Shown: positions 43,822 through 52,833 of the stretch, in pieces | Layout: the number at the start of each line of letters is the position of its first letter | Numbering within the stretch: position 1 is the first letter of the stretch | Assembly (NCBI GenBank): GCA_963719345.1 | Contig: CAVRCA010000001.1 | Span: 682,001-746,000, forward strand | Length of the DNA stretch: 64,000 nucleotides | Reading direction: 5' to 3' | Origin: CAVRCA01 sp963719345 | GTDB taxonomy: Bacteria > Pseudomonadota > Alphaproteobacteria > Acetobacterales > Acetobacteraceae | Position numbers and translations under genes: made by a program | Notes under the pieces: generated by a model | Database searches by the model: none | The model's input: the letters and a program-made list of their open reading frames with translations, nothing else | Told to the model about the DNA's origin: nothing

Positions 43822-45157
43822 AGACGACGTTCGGCAGCCACAGCGCGATGCCGGGGAACACCGACAGCAGCACCACCCCGAGCGCCATCAGAACAACGAA
43901 CGGCAGCGTGCCGCGGATGATCGCGCCGAGCCCGATGTCGGGCGCGATCCGGTTGATGACGAAGATGTTGAGGCCGACCGGCGGATGGATCAGGCCCATC
44001 TCCAGGACGACGGCCATCGTGATGCCGAACCAGACCAGGTCGAAGCCGGCGGCGCGCAGCGGCGGCAGGATGATCGGCGCCGTCATCAGGATGATCGAGA
44101 CCGGCGGCAGGAAGAAGCCCAACCCCATTACGAGGAGCAGGATGGCGGCGAGCAGCAGCCAGCGGGACAGATGCAGCCCGACGATCCATTGCGCCGCGCT
44201 CTGGCTGATATGCAGGTAGCTCATCACGTAGCTGTAAAGCAGGCTCATGCCGATGATCATCAGCAGCATCCCGCTCTCGCCCAGCGTGCCGGCAAAGATC
44301 GGCTTGAGGTCCCTGATGCGCCAGGCTCCGTAGACCACCGCGATCAGCACCAACGCCATCACCGCGCCGAGCCCCGCCGTCTCCGACGGTGTGGCTATGC
44401 CGCCGTAGAGCGCCGCCATGACCCCGATCAGCAGGATCAGGAAGGGCAGCACCCTCGGCGCGGCGGCGAGCCGCTGGCGCATCGTGTAGCGCTCGGCACG
44501 CAGGATCTCCGCCCGCTCGCCGCCGGCCCCGGCGGTGCGCAGGGCCAGCGCGTATTCCTTGCGCCACCGAAGCATGGCGTAGCCCGCGAACAACACGACC
44601 AGCAGCAGGCCGGGGCCGATCCCGGCGAGGAACAGCCGCCCGAGCGACTGCTCGGCGGCGACCGCATAGAGGATCAGCACGATGGAGGGCGGCAGCAGGA
44701 TGCCGAGCGTGCCGCCGCCGGCGACCAGGCCGGCCGCGAAGCCCGGCGAGTAGCCGCGCCGGCGCATTTCGGGGATGCCGGAGCTGCCGATCGCCGAGCA
44801 GGTCGCGGGGCTCGATCCGGCCATCGCGGCAAACAATCCGCAGGCCAGCACCACGGCCACCCCGAGGCCGCCCGGGATGCGGTGCAGCCAGGCATGCAGC
44901 GCGTCGTAGAGGTCCCTTCCCGCCCGTGACTTGCCGATCGCCGCTCCTTTGAGGATGAACAGCGGGATGGTCAGCAGGGTGATGCTGGCCAGCTCCTCGT
45001 AGACGTTCTGGGCGATGGTGCCGAGCGATGCCGCCGGCATGAACGCCATCATGAAGAGGGTCGCGACCCCGCCCAGGGCAAAGGCGATCGGGATACCGGA
45101 GAACAGCGCCGCCAAGGTCGCCCCCGCATAGAGCAGGCCGAGCGCGGAGGGGCTCAT
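43811..45157 (-). CDS. TRAP transporter large permease (DctM)
   Basis: A 448-residue DctM-type 12-TM subunit that carries out sodium-coupled uptake of an organic acid. Motifs are FSGIPIAFALGGVATLFMM, MAGSSPATCSAIGSSGIPEMRRRGYSPGFAAGLVAGGGTLGILLPPSI, TPSETAGLGAVMAL and LIHPPVGLNIFVINRIA. It is full-length. The start ATG 45157 overlaps the DctQ stop (ATGA). The order on the minus strand is receptor, DctQ, DctM, a complete three-part system. Confidence 0.95.
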   Translation of the reverse strand: MSPSALGLLYAGATLAALFSGIPIAFALGGVATLFMMAFMPAASLGTIAQNVYEELASITLLTIPLFILKGAAIGKSRAGRDLYDALHAWLHRIPGGLGVAVVLACGLFAAMAGSSPATCSAIGSSGIPEMRRRGYSPGFAAGLVAGGGTLGILLPPSIVLILYAVAAEQSLGRLFLAGIGPGLLLVVLFAGYAMLRWRKEYALALRTAGAGGERAEILRAERYTMRQRLAAAPRVLPFLILLIGVMAALYGGIATPSETAGLGAVMALVLIAVVYGAWRIRDLKPIFAGTLGESGMLLMIIGMSLLYSYVMSYLHISQSAAQWIVGLHLSRWLLLAAILLLVMGLGFFLPPVSIILMTAPIILPPLRAAGFDLVWFGITMAVVLEMGLIHPPVGLNIFVINRIAPDIGLGAIIRGTLPFVVLMALGVVLLSVFPGIALWLPNVVYHG

Positions 45158-45693
45158 ACGCCCGGGATTTCGCCAACCCGAGGCGGGCTGCCAGCGAGGA
45201 TCTGCAACAGGATTTGGAGGGACAGCAGGGCCATGCCGGCGGTCATGCTGCCGTAGGGGATCCACAGCGGCGGCCCCCACGCCGAGGGTGTGGTCTGCCC
45301 TTCCGTCCAGGCCTCGACCAGCAGGTCCCAGCTCTTGACCGCGAAGAAGGCGCAGAAGGCGAAGGAGGCGAGATCGGCCAGGATGCGACGGACGTGCTCG
45401 GCTCGCGGCGACAGCAGCTCGGCAAGCGCGTCGATCGACACATGCCCGCGCTGTGCCTGCGTCCAGGCGGCGGAGCCGAAGGTGGCGCCGATCAGCAGGA
45501 ACGTCGAAAGCTCGTCCTGCCAGTCGCTCGGGATGCCGAGAAAGTAGCGGCCGACGACTTCCCAGGTCAGCACGCAGCCTGCCAGTCCGATCGCGACAGC
45601 CGAGAACAGCGCCATGCACGCGTTGGCCGCGTCGAGGGCGCGCTGGGCGCCGGCCACGACCCCCCGTCTCAAAGCAGCGGAGCCACTACTCAA
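45154..45693 (-). CDS. TRAP transporter small permease (DctQ)
   Basis: A four-helix membrane subunit, about 167-179 residues. It has CVLTWEVVGRYFLGIPSDWQDELSTFLLIGATFGSAAWTQAQRGHVSIDAL, the DctQ signature (R-Y-x-x-x-x-x-x-W-x-E-E/D), and later VEAWTEGQTTPSAWGPPLWIPYGSM. The start is uncertain: TTG 45693 lies in a short duplication that also holds the receptor gene's stop; GTG 45657 is an equally good start with GGGGG close upstream. Confidence 0.92.
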   Translation of the reverse strand: MSSGSAALRRGVVAGAQRALDAANACMALFSAVAIGLAGCVLTWEVVGRYFLGIPSDWQDELSTFLLIGATFGSAAWTQAQRGHVSIDALAELLSPRAEHVRRILADLASFAFCAFFAVKSWDLLVEAWTEGQTTPSAWGPPLWIPYGSMTAGMALLSLQILLQILAGSPPRVGEIPGV

Positions 45694-45707
45694 AGCGGAG
45701 CCACTAC
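45676..45707. repeat. 18-bp near-tandem duplication at the receptor/DctQ junction
   Basis: AGCGGAGCCACTAC occurs at 45676-45689 and 45694-45707. The second copy holds the receptor gene's stop (45704-45706) and the first sits in the first codons of one possible DctQ start. It looks like a recent slippage duplication that moved the intercistronic spacing. Confidence 0.8.
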
Positions 45708-46756
45708 GCGTTGACGCTCTGCGCCAACTTCAGCAGCGTGGCGCAATCCTCGCTGCGGGCCGCGAAATCCTTCCAGGCGCTCTCCTGGGCGACCGCCTTC
45801 CATTGCGCGAGATCCGCTTTCGTCATGTCGTGCACCCCGACGCCGGCGGCCTTGTAGACCTTGGCCAGCTCCTCGTCATCGGCCTTCGCGGCTTTGAGAG
45901 CGAACGGTTCGAGACTTGCCCCGACCTCGGTGATCGCCCGCTGTTGCTCCTTTGTGAGGCCGTCGAAGACGATCTTCGACATCAGCAGGGGCTCGAGCAT
46001 GAACCAGAAACTGCCGCCGCGTCCGGTGGTGACGTTCTTGGAAACCTCCTGCAGCCGGAAGCTGATCAGACTGCTGGAGGACGTCACCGCGGCGTCGAGC
46101 GAGCCGGTCTGCATCGCCGCATAGATCTCGTCCGACGGCACCGAGGAGATGATCGCGCCCGCGGTTTTCAGCATGAGGTCCATCTCCCGCGAGCCGCCGC
46201 GGAATTTCAGCCCCTTGGTATCGGGGGGCGCCACGACGGCGCCCGCGCGGGACGCGACGCCACCGGCCTGCCAGATCCAGGTCAGGATTTTTACGCCCCG
46301 CTTGTCGAGCACGGCGGTCAGCTCGCGGCCGATGTCGGCCCGTTTCCAGGCCAGGCCTTGCTCGTAGCTCGTGACCAGCGAGGGCATCAGGCCGACATTG
46401 ACCTGAGGCACTTCGCCCCCGGCATAGGCGAGCGGATAGAGGCTGAGGTCGAGCGCGCCCTGCCGCAGCGCCGAGAATTGCGCCACCGTCTTCATCAGGG
46501 AGGAGCCCGGGTAGATCTCGAAGGTGAGGCTGCCTTTGGTTCGGCTCTGGACGGCGGCGGCGAACCGGCGGACGAGCTGGTCGCGGAAATCGCCGGACTC
46601 GGCGGTACCTCCCGGGAACTGGTGGCTGATCTTGAGGACCTTGGCATCCGGGTTCTTGGTCTCGGCGCTCTTGGTCTGGGACCGCGCGCCGCGTCCGCTC
46701 AGCAGGGCGGGCGCGGCGACCAGGCCGCTGATGGCGGCACGGCGGGTGACAATCAT
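45704..46756 (-). CDS. TRAP transporter solute-binding protein (DctP family)
   Basis: A 350-residue periplasmic receptor. The N-terminus MIVTRRAAISGLVAAPALLSGRGARSQ has a twin-arginine-like signal. The binding domain shows KISHQFPGGTAESGDFRDQLVRRFAAAVQSRTKGSLTFEIYPGSSL, GLKFRGGSREMDLMLKTAGA (the conserved Arg that binds the carboxylate) and SFWFMLEPLLMSKIVFDGL. It is the first gene of the minus-strand TRAP operon. The ligand is unknown; carboxylates are usual. Confidence 0.93.
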   Translation of the reverse strand: MIVTRRAAISGLVAAPALLSGRGARSQTKSAETKNPDAKVLKISHQFPGGTAESGDFRDQLVRRFAAAVQSRTKGSLTFEIYPGSSLMKTVAQFSALRQGALDLSLYPLAYAGGEVPQVNVGLMPSLVTSYEQGLAWKRADIGRELTAVLDKRGVKILTWIWQAGGVASRAGAVVAPPDTKGLKFRGGSREMDLMLKTAGAIISSVPSDEIYAAMQTGSLDAAVTSSSSLISFRLQEVSKNVTTGRGGSFWFMLEPLLMSKIVFDGLTKEQQRAITEVGASLEPFALKAAKADDEELAKVYKAAGVGVHDMTKADLAQWKAVAQESAWKDFAARSEDCATLLKLAQSVNA

Positions 46757-47138
46757 GGACGTCTCCTCGGGCTGTCAGCCAGGCGCAGCCGCTCGAAGCC
46801 CGGGATAGCCGGTCCGCGCGGCACCCCTGTTCCAGGGATGGTCTCCGGTATCTCCGGTCCGATGGCTTGCGTACGAAAGCCTGCGGTACTACGATCGAAT
46901 GGTTAAGCTTGGTTATCAGCACATCGCATAATACACGCCGGCCAATCAGCGCAAATCGCGTCGACCGGGATAGCGGTGTGGCTAGACATCCCTTTTCGGC
47001 TGAGCCATCGGGGTTTCGGCAGGGTCTGGCGCTTGACTTGCCCCCCGGAGACGCAGGACACCACCCAAGGTCAGAAGGACCGGACACAGCAAGAAGCCCC
47101 GCAACCGGGGCCGGACCGATACGGTCGGAGGGGGGACG
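46757..47138. promoter_or_regulatory. 382-bp divergent region between two TRAP operons
   Basis: Starts on both sides face away (46756 minus, 47139 plus), so this should hold both promoters. The centre (46870-46935) is clearly richer in A+T than its surroundings and includes GGTTAAGCTTGGTTATCAGC followed by CATAATAC, compatible with promoter elements. No coding sequence is convincing. A strong Shine-Dalgarno GGAGGGGGG precedes the 47139 start. Confidence 0.45.
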
Positions 47139-48152
47139 ATGACGGCCAGCCTGTCGCGCCGGGCGATCGTGGCCGGGATTGCCGGCTTGGCTTCCCCAGC
47201 CATCCTGCGGCGACCCGCCCACGCCGCCGAATTCAACTACAAATTCGGCAGCGTGCTGCCGGTCGATCACCCGATGAGCCTCCGCGTGGCCGAAGCCGCG
47301 GACAAGATCAGGGAGGACAGCGGCGGCCGGCTGGCGATCGCCTGCTATCCGAACAGCGCCCTTGGCGGCGACACGGCGATGATCGCCCAGACGATCTCCG
47401 GCGCAATGCAGATGTACTCGCTGGCGGGCGACATCCTCGCGCCGCGCAATGCGGCGGCTGGCATCATGTCGGTCGGCTTCGCCTTCCCCCACTACGACCA
47501 GGCCTGGGCGGCGATGGACGGCGATCTCGGGCTCTACTATCGGGGCCTCGCCGAAAAGGCCGGCCTGTTCTGCCTCGAAAAAGCGTTCGATCACGGCTAT
47601 CGCCAAGTCACCACGCGCACCAAGCCGATCAACGCGCCGGATGACCTGAAGAACTTCAAGATCCGCCTGCCGGTCGCACCGACCCTGATCTCGATTTTCA
47701 AGCACCTCGGCGCCTCGCCCACCGCGATCAATTTCGGCGAGGTCTACAGCGCGTTGCAGACCGGCATCGTCGATGGGCAGGAAAACCCGCTCATCATGAT
47801 CGACACGGCGAAGTTCTATGAAGTGCAGAAATACGCCAGCCTGACCAACCATGTCTGGGTCGGGCTGCACGTATCCTTCAACACCGCCGCCTGGAAAAAG
47901 CTGCCGCCCGATCTGCAGGACATCGTCGGCCGCCGGATGACCGAGGCGGCGACCTTGGAACGCGCGGACTGGATCGAGCGCAACAAGACCGTGACCAAGC
48001 ACATGCAGGACAACGGCATGCTGTTCAACTCGCCCGATACGGAGCCGTTCCGCGACGCGCTGCGCAAGAGCGGCTTCTATCCCGAGATCAGGCAACGCAT
48101 GGGCGACGAGGCCTGGTCGCTGCTGGAGAAATATTCGGGTCCGCTGGTATGA
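47139..48152 (+). CDS. TRAP transporter solute-binding protein (DctP family)
   Basis: A 337-residue receptor of the DctP type. The twin-arginine-like leader MTASLSRRAIVAGIAGLASPAILRRPAHA is followed by KFGSVLPVDHPMSLRVAEAADKIREDSGGRLAIACYPNSALGGD, the carboxylate-binding NFKIRLPVAPTLISIFKHLGASPTAINFGEVYSALQTGIVDGQENPL and TNHVWVGLHVSFN. It is a different subgroup from the receptor at 45.7 kb. The stop overlaps the permease ATG. The system is probably for an N-acyl amino acid or a related acid, judging by the deacylase gene downstream. Confidence 0.94.
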   Translation: MTASLSRRAIVAGIAGLASPAILRRPAHAAEFNYKFGSVLPVDHPMSLRVAEAADKIREDSGGRLAIACYPNSALGGDTAMIAQTISGAMQMYSLAGDILAPRNAAAGIMSVGFAFPHYDQAWAAMDGDLGLYYRGLAEKAGLFCLEKAFDHGYRQVTTRTKPINAPDDLKNFKIRLPVAPTLISIFKHLGASPTAINFGEVYSALQTGIVDGQENPLIMIDTAKFYEVQKYASLTNHVWVGLHVSFNTAAWKKLPPDLQDIVGRRMTEAATLERADWIERNKTVTKHMQDNGMLFNSPDTEPFRDALRKSGFYPEIRQRMGDEAWSLLEKYSGPLV

Positions 48153-50038
48153 CCGTCGGCACGCCGGATTTCGCGGTCCATCCCGCGCCCGCCGGCCAGG
48201 GCTGGAACGCGGTGCGCCGCGCGGCGCTGGGCGTCGACCGGGGGATCGGGTTCGTCACCGAGGCGGTCGGGGCAGTCCTGGTGTTGGCCGAGGTGGTGAT
48301 CCTGTTTGCCGGCGTGGTGTCACGCTACGTCTTCAGTTCGCCGATCTTCTGGACCGACGAACTCGCCTCCTTCCTGTTCCTCTGGATGGCAATGCTGGGC
48401 GCGGTGGTGGCGCTGCGGCGCGGCGACCACATGCGGCTGACGACGCTGGTCGCCCGCGCCGGGCCGCAATGGCAGGCGTTCTGGGCCGCCGTCGCCTCAC
48501 TGGTCGTCGTGGTGTTCGTGCTTGAGATCATCATGCCCGCACTGCAGTATTTCAACGGGCAGGTGGGCGTCGAACTGATCACGCTGTCGATCTCCGACGG
48601 CTGGCGGGTCTGCGCGCTCCTGGTCGGCGTCGTCCTGGCCGCGGTGATCGCCGTGTTGCGATTGCTGGAAACCACCACGCCGCGCAGCTTCGCGGCGGCG
48701 ATCGCGCTGGTCGCCGTGTGCGCCGCCGGACTATGGCTGGCGCAGCCCGTGCTGGTCTCGATGGGCTTCGGCAGCCTGATCGTGTTCTTCGTCGTGCTGC
48801 TCGCCGCCTGCGTGTTCATCGGGGTGCCGATCTCGTTCGCCTTCGGCATGGCGACCTTTTCCTATCTCGGCCTGACCACCGACCTGCCCCTCACCGTGGT
48901 GGTGAACCGGATGGACGACGGCATGTCGAATCTGCTGCTGCTGTCGGTGCCGCTGTTCGTGTTCCTTGGATTGCTGATGGAGATGACGGGCATCGCGCGG
49001 GTGATGGTCAATTTCCTCGCCTCGCTGCTCGGCCACGTGCGCGGGGGGCTGTCCTACGTGCTGCTCGGCGCGATGTACCTGGTGTCCGGCATCTCCGGCT
49101 CCAAGGCGGCCGACATGGCCGCCATCGCGCCGGTGCTGTTCCCCGAGATGCGCCGGCGGGGCACGCCGCCGGGAGAACTCGCGTCGCTGCTCGCCAGTTC
49201 GTCGGCGATGTCGGAGACGATCCCGCCCAGCCTGGTGCTCATCACCATCGGATCGGTGACCAATGTCTCGATCGCCGCACTTTTCACCGGCGGCCTGCTG
49301 CCGGCGTTCATTGCGGCGCTGGCGCTGACGGTCGTGGTGTTCATCCGCTCGCGCCGCACTGCGGCGAGCACGGCGACGCGTGCGCCTGCAAGGCAGATCG
49401 GCTGGACCCTGCTGATCGCCATTCCCGGCCTCACCTTGCCGTTCGTGATCCGCTATGCCGTGATCGAGGGTATCGCCACCGCCACCGAGGTCTCGACCGT
49501 CGGCGTCGTCTACACCGCACTGCTCGGTCTGCTGGTCTACCGCGAGTTCGACTGGCGCAAGCTCTACCCGATCCTGGTGGACACGGTTTCGCTCACCGGA
49601 GCGGTCATGCTGATAATCGGCACCGCTACCGGGATGGCTTGGGCGCTGACGCAATCCGGTTTTTCCCAGTGGCTCGTCACGGCGATGGCGCACGTCCCAG
49701 GCGGCAGGGCCGGGTTCCTCGCGATCTCCTGCGTCACCTTCGTGATCCTCGGCAGCGTTCTGGAAGGCATTCCCGCCATCGTGCTGTTCGGGCCGCTGCT
49801 GTTTCCGGTGGCCCGCGCGATGGGCGTGCACGAGGTACACTATGCGATCATCGTCATTCTCGGCATGGGCATCGGCCTGTTCGCGCCGCCGTTCGGAGTC
49901 GGCTTCTACGGCGCTTGCGCGATCGGCCGGGTGAACCCGGATGACGCCATCGGCCGGATATGGCCTTATCTTGGCGCCCTCGCCATCGCACTCGCCATCG
50001 TCGCCGCGTTTCCTTGGCTGTCCATCGGCTTCCTCTAG
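48149..50038 (+). CDS. Fused TRAP transporter permease (DctQ-DctM fusion)
   Basis: A 629-residue protein combining both membrane subunits. Residues about 25-185 are a DctQ domain (VVSRYVFSSPIFWTDELASFLFLWMAMLGAVVALRRGDHMRL) and residues about 200-625 a DctM domain (CVFIGVPISFAFGMATFSYLGL, SGISGSKAADMAAIAPVLFPEMRRRGTPPGELASLLASSSAMSETIPPSLVL, GMGIGLFAPPFGVGFYGAC). Fused DctQM is known in several TRAP systems. ATG 48149 overlaps the receptor stop (ATGA). The deacylase gene starts 12 bp after its stop. Confidence 0.94.
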   Translation: MTVGTPDFAVHPAPAGQGWNAVRRAALGVDRGIGFVTEAVGAVLVLAEVVILFAGVVSRYVFSSPIFWTDELASFLFLWMAMLGAVVALRRGDHMRLTTLVARAGPQWQAFWAAVASLVVVVFVLEIIMPALQYFNGQVGVELITLSISDGWRVCALLVGVVLAAVIAVLRLLETTTPRSFAAAIALVAVCAAGLWLAQPVLVSMGFGSLIVFFVVLLAACVFIGVPISFAFGMATFSYLGLTTDLPLTVVVNRMDDGMSNLLLLSVPLFVFLGLLMEMTGIARVMVNFLASLLGHVRGGLSYVLLGAMYLVSGISGSKAADMAAIAPVLFPEMRRRGTPPGELASLLASSSAMSETIPPSLVLITIGSVTNVSIAALFTGGLLPAFIAALALTVVVFIRSRRTAASTATRAPARQIGWTLLIAIPGLTLPFVIRYAVIEGIATATEVSTVGVVYTALLGLLVYREFDWRKLYPILVDTVSLTGAVMLIIGTATGMAWALTQSGFSQWLVTAMAHVPGGRAGFLAISCVTFVILGSVLEGIPAIVLFGPLLFPVARAMGVHEVHYAIIVILGMGIGLFAPPFGVGFYGACAIGRVNPDDAIGRIWPYLGALAIALAIVAAFPWLSIGFL

Positions 50039-50049
50039 GAGAATTTCTC

Positions 50050-51771
50050 ATGCCGGACACCACGCTCGTCATCCGCAACGGCACCGTCGTGGACGGAACC
50101 GGCGCCGAGCCGTTCGAAGCCGATATCCGCGTCGTGGGCGGCAGGATCGCCGAGGTCGGGAAGATCGGCACGAGGGGCGACGAGGAGATCGATGCCAAGG
50201 GCCGGCTGGTGACGCCCGGCTTCATCGACCCGCACACCCACTACGACGCGCAGGTCACGTGGGGCAACCACATCAACCCCTCGTCCTGGAACGGGGTCAC
50301 TACGGTGCTGATCGGCAATTGCGGGGTTGGCTTCGCGCCCTGCCTGCCCGATCAGCGCGACATGCTGGTGAAGCTGATGGAGGGCGTCGAGGACATCCCC
50401 GAGGTGGTGCTCACCGAGGGCCTGCCGTGGAACTGGCAGACTTTCCCCCAGTTCCTCGATGCGCTCGGCGCCCGGCAGTATGACCTCGACATCGCGACAC
50501 AGGTGCCGCACGCGGCGTTGCGCGTCTACGTCATGGGTGAGCGCGGCGCCGACCGCGAGGACGCGACGGCGGCGGATCGCGAGCGGATGGCGGCCCTCGC
50601 CGCCGAAGGGATCAGCGCCGGCGCGCTGGGTTTCTCCACGTCGCGCACGCTGAACCATCGCACCTTGGACGGCCGCCCGATCCCGACGCTGACCGCTGCC
50701 GAGGACGAGTTGGCAAGCATCGCGGCCGCGATCGGCAAGCTGGGCAAAGGTTGGCTGCAGGTGATCGCCGATTTCGACGATGAGCTGGAGCCGGAATTCG
50801 CCATGCTGCGCCGCTTGGCCGAGCGCTCGCGGCGGCCGGTCAGCATCACCGTGCTGGAACGTAACTCCAAGCCGCAGGAGTGGCGCCAACTGCTCGACCG
50901 CATCGAGCAGGCCAACGCCGACGGCCTCACGATGCTCGGTCAGGTGCTCGATCGGCCGACCGGCATCATGCTCGGCTTCGAGATTTCACAAAATCCGTTC
51001 ATGACCTGCCCGAGCTTCGAGGCGATCGCACAACTGCCGTTCGCGAAGAGAGTGGAGATGCTGCGCGACCCGAGCCTGCGGGCGCGCCTGCTGTCGGAGC
51101 GCAACACCGACGACGCCCTCGGCAAGCGCGTCGCCACCTGGGAACGAATCTTCGAACTGGGTGATCCGCCGAACTACGAGCCGCCGCGCGACCAGAGCAT
51201 CGCCGCACGCGCGCAGCGCATGGGCGTCGACCCAGCCGCACTCGCCTATGACCTGCTTTTGCAAGATGGCGGCAAGAAGATCCTTTACCGCCCATTGAGC
51301 AACTACGCCCATGGAAACCTCGAGACGGTGCGCGAAATGATGACGCACCCGAACACGCTGGTCAGCCTCGGCGACGGTGGCGCGCATGTCGGCGTGCTGT
51401 GCGACGCCAGTGCTCCGACCTACCTGCTCACCCACTGGACGCGTGACCGTGCCACCGGGCGGCTGTCGGTTCCCTGGGCCATCAAGCGTCTCACCCGCGA
51501 CAACGCGCGCGCCCTTGGGCTGGCTGATCGCGGCGTGATCGCACCGGGCTTCAAGGCCGACCTCAACGTGATCGACTACGCCCGGCTGAGCCTGCACGCG
51601 CCGGAGGTCGTCTATGACTTGCCGAGCGGCGGCCGCCGCATGGTCCAGCGAACCGTCGGTTACGACGCGACGATCGTCTCTGGGAAAATAGTGCATCGGG
51701 GCGGCGAGCCGACCGGCGCGCTGCCCGGCCGCCTGGTGCGCGGCGCGCAGTCCGCGCCCGCGGCGGGTTGA
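50050..51771 (+). CDS. N-acyl-D-amino-acid deacylase family amidohydrolase (D-aminoacylase-like)
   Basis: A 573-residue cytoplasmic zinc hydrolase that removes the acyl group from N-acyl-D-amino acids or related amides. It has TLVIRNGTVVDGTGAEPFEADIRVVGGRIAEVG, the metal site VTPGFIDPHTHYDAQVTW (HxH), TTVLIGNCGVGFAPCLPDQRDMLVKLMEGVEDIPE (Cys metal-bridge region typical of D-aminoacylase), LVSLGDGGAHVGVLCDAS (catalytic Asp) and APGFKADLNVIDYARL. The start ATG 50050 has AGGAG upstream, 12 bp after the TRAP permease stop. The link with the TRAP system suggests uptake then hydrolysis of one substrate class. Confidence 0.93.
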   Translation: MPDTTLVIRNGTVVDGTGAEPFEADIRVVGGRIAEVGKIGTRGDEEIDAKGRLVTPGFIDPHTHYDAQVTWGNHINPSSWNGVTTVLIGNCGVGFAPCLPDQRDMLVKLMEGVEDIPEVVLTEGLPWNWQTFPQFLDALGARQYDLDIATQVPHAALRVYVMGERGADREDATAADRERMAALAAEGISAGALGFSTSRTLNHRTLDGRPIPTLTAAEDELASIAAAIGKLGKGWLQVIADFDDELEPEFAMLRRLAERSRRPVSITVLERNSKPQEWRQLLDRIEQANADGLTMLGQVLDRPTGIMLGFEISQNPFMTCPSFEAIAQLPFAKRVEMLRDPSLRARLLSERNTDDALGKRVATWERIFELGDPPNYEPPRDQSIAARAQRMGVDPAALAYDLLLQDGGKKILYRPLSNYAHGNLETVREMMTHPNTLVSLGDGGAHVGVLCDASAPTYLLTHWTRDRATGRLSVPWAIKRLTRDNARALGLADRGVIAPGFKADLNVIDYARLSLHAPEVVYDLPSGGRRMVQRTVGYDATIVSGKIVHRGGEPTGALPGRLVRGAQSAPAAG

Positions 51772-51782
51772 GGGAGCGCGCG

Positions 51783-52706
51783 ATGAACGACCTGCGCATC
51801 CTGGCGCACGACCTCAAGTTCCCCGAGGGTCCGGTCGCCATGGAGGACGGTTCGGTCATCCTCGGCGAGATCGCCGGCGGCACCGTGACGCGCATCACGC
51901 CGGATGGCGAGGTGCACCGGTTCTGCAAGACGGGTGGCGGCCCGAACGGACTGGCACTCGGGCCGGATGGCGCGCTCTACGCCTGCAACAACGGCGGCAA
52001 CGCCTACGCCCATGGCGGTTTTCTTTCCACCGGGCCGTCAGCGGACTATATCGGCGGGTCGATCCAGCGCATCGAGCCGCGCACCGGCGCGTGCTCGACC
52101 CTGTACACCCATTGTGGTCGCTATCGCCTCTCGGCGCCAAACGACATCGTGTTCGACGCGCACGGCGGCTTCTACTTCACCGACCTTGGCAAGCGGCGTG
52201 AGCGTGACCGCGATCACGGCGGCCTCTATTACGCCCTGCCGGACGGCTCCAGCATTACCGAGATCGCGCATCCGATCGTCACCGCCAACGGAGTCGGCCT
52301 CTCGCCGGACGGGAAGGTGGTGTACGTCGCCGATACCGAAGCGGCGCGGCTATGGGCGTTCGATCTCGACGCGCCTGGCGTGGTCAGGAAGGCGCCGTTC
52401 CCGTCACCGCATGGCGGTCGGATCGTCGCCGGCCTCGACGGCTTCCAGCGCTTCGACAGCCTGGCGGTCCAGGCGAACGGCGACATCTGCGTCGCCACCT
52501 TGATGACCGGCTGCATCACGGTGATCTCGCCGGCCGGCCAGGTGCTGCGACGGGTCAAGGTGCCGGACGTCTATCCGACCAACATCTGCTTCGGTGGCAA
52601 GGATCTGCGCACCGCCTACGTCACGCTGTCCGCCGCCGGCCAGCTTGCCGTCCTGGAGTGGCCAGAACCGGGTCTGCGGTTGCATTACGCCGCCACTGGA
52701 CACTGA
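51783..52706 (+). CDS. SMP-30/gluconolactonase/LRE family protein
   Basis: A 307-residue six-bladed beta-propeller lactonase. Features are DLKFPEGPVAMEDGSVILGEIAGGTVTRITPDG (the metal-binding Glu in FPEGP), GGGPNGLALGPDGALYACNNGG (Asn), SAPNDIVFDAHGGFYFTDLG (Asn and Asp), TANGVGLSPDGKVVYVADTEAARLWAFDLD and FQRFDSLAVQANGDICVA. Such enzymes open sugar or other lactones using a divalent metal. The start ATG 51783 has GAGGGAG upstream and lies 11 bp after the deacylase stop, so it is in the same operon as the second TRAP system. Confidence 0.93.
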   Translation: MNDLRILAHDLKFPEGPVAMEDGSVILGEIAGGTVTRITPDGEVHRFCKTGGGPNGLALGPDGALYACNNGGNAYAHGGFLSTGPSADYIGGSIQRIEPRTGACSTLYTHCGRYRLSAPNDIVFDAHGGFYFTDLGKRRERDRDHGGLYYALPDGSSITEIAHPIVTANGVGLSPDGKVVYVADTEAARLWAFDLDAPGVVRKAPFPSPHGGRIVAGLDGFQRFDSLAVQANGDICVATLMTGCITVISPAGQVLRRVKVPDVYPTNICFGGKDLRTAYVTLSAAGQLAVLEWPEPGLRLHYAATGH

Positions 52707-52833
52707 CTGTCGCGAGCGCCGCGCTTCTTTGCGCGTAATCATAGGCAGGGTCGCCGCCGGTGCACGCGACCGTCTATAGTTGTGCGTCCTGCTAAGGCTT
52801 AGTTTCCAGGTCTGGTAATTTGACCGTGGTGCC

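Noticed and set aside
45876..48095. 739-codon minus-strand open frame across the two TRAP receptors
   Set aside because: It crosses two clear receptor genes on opposite strands and a promoter region, and has no recognisable domain.
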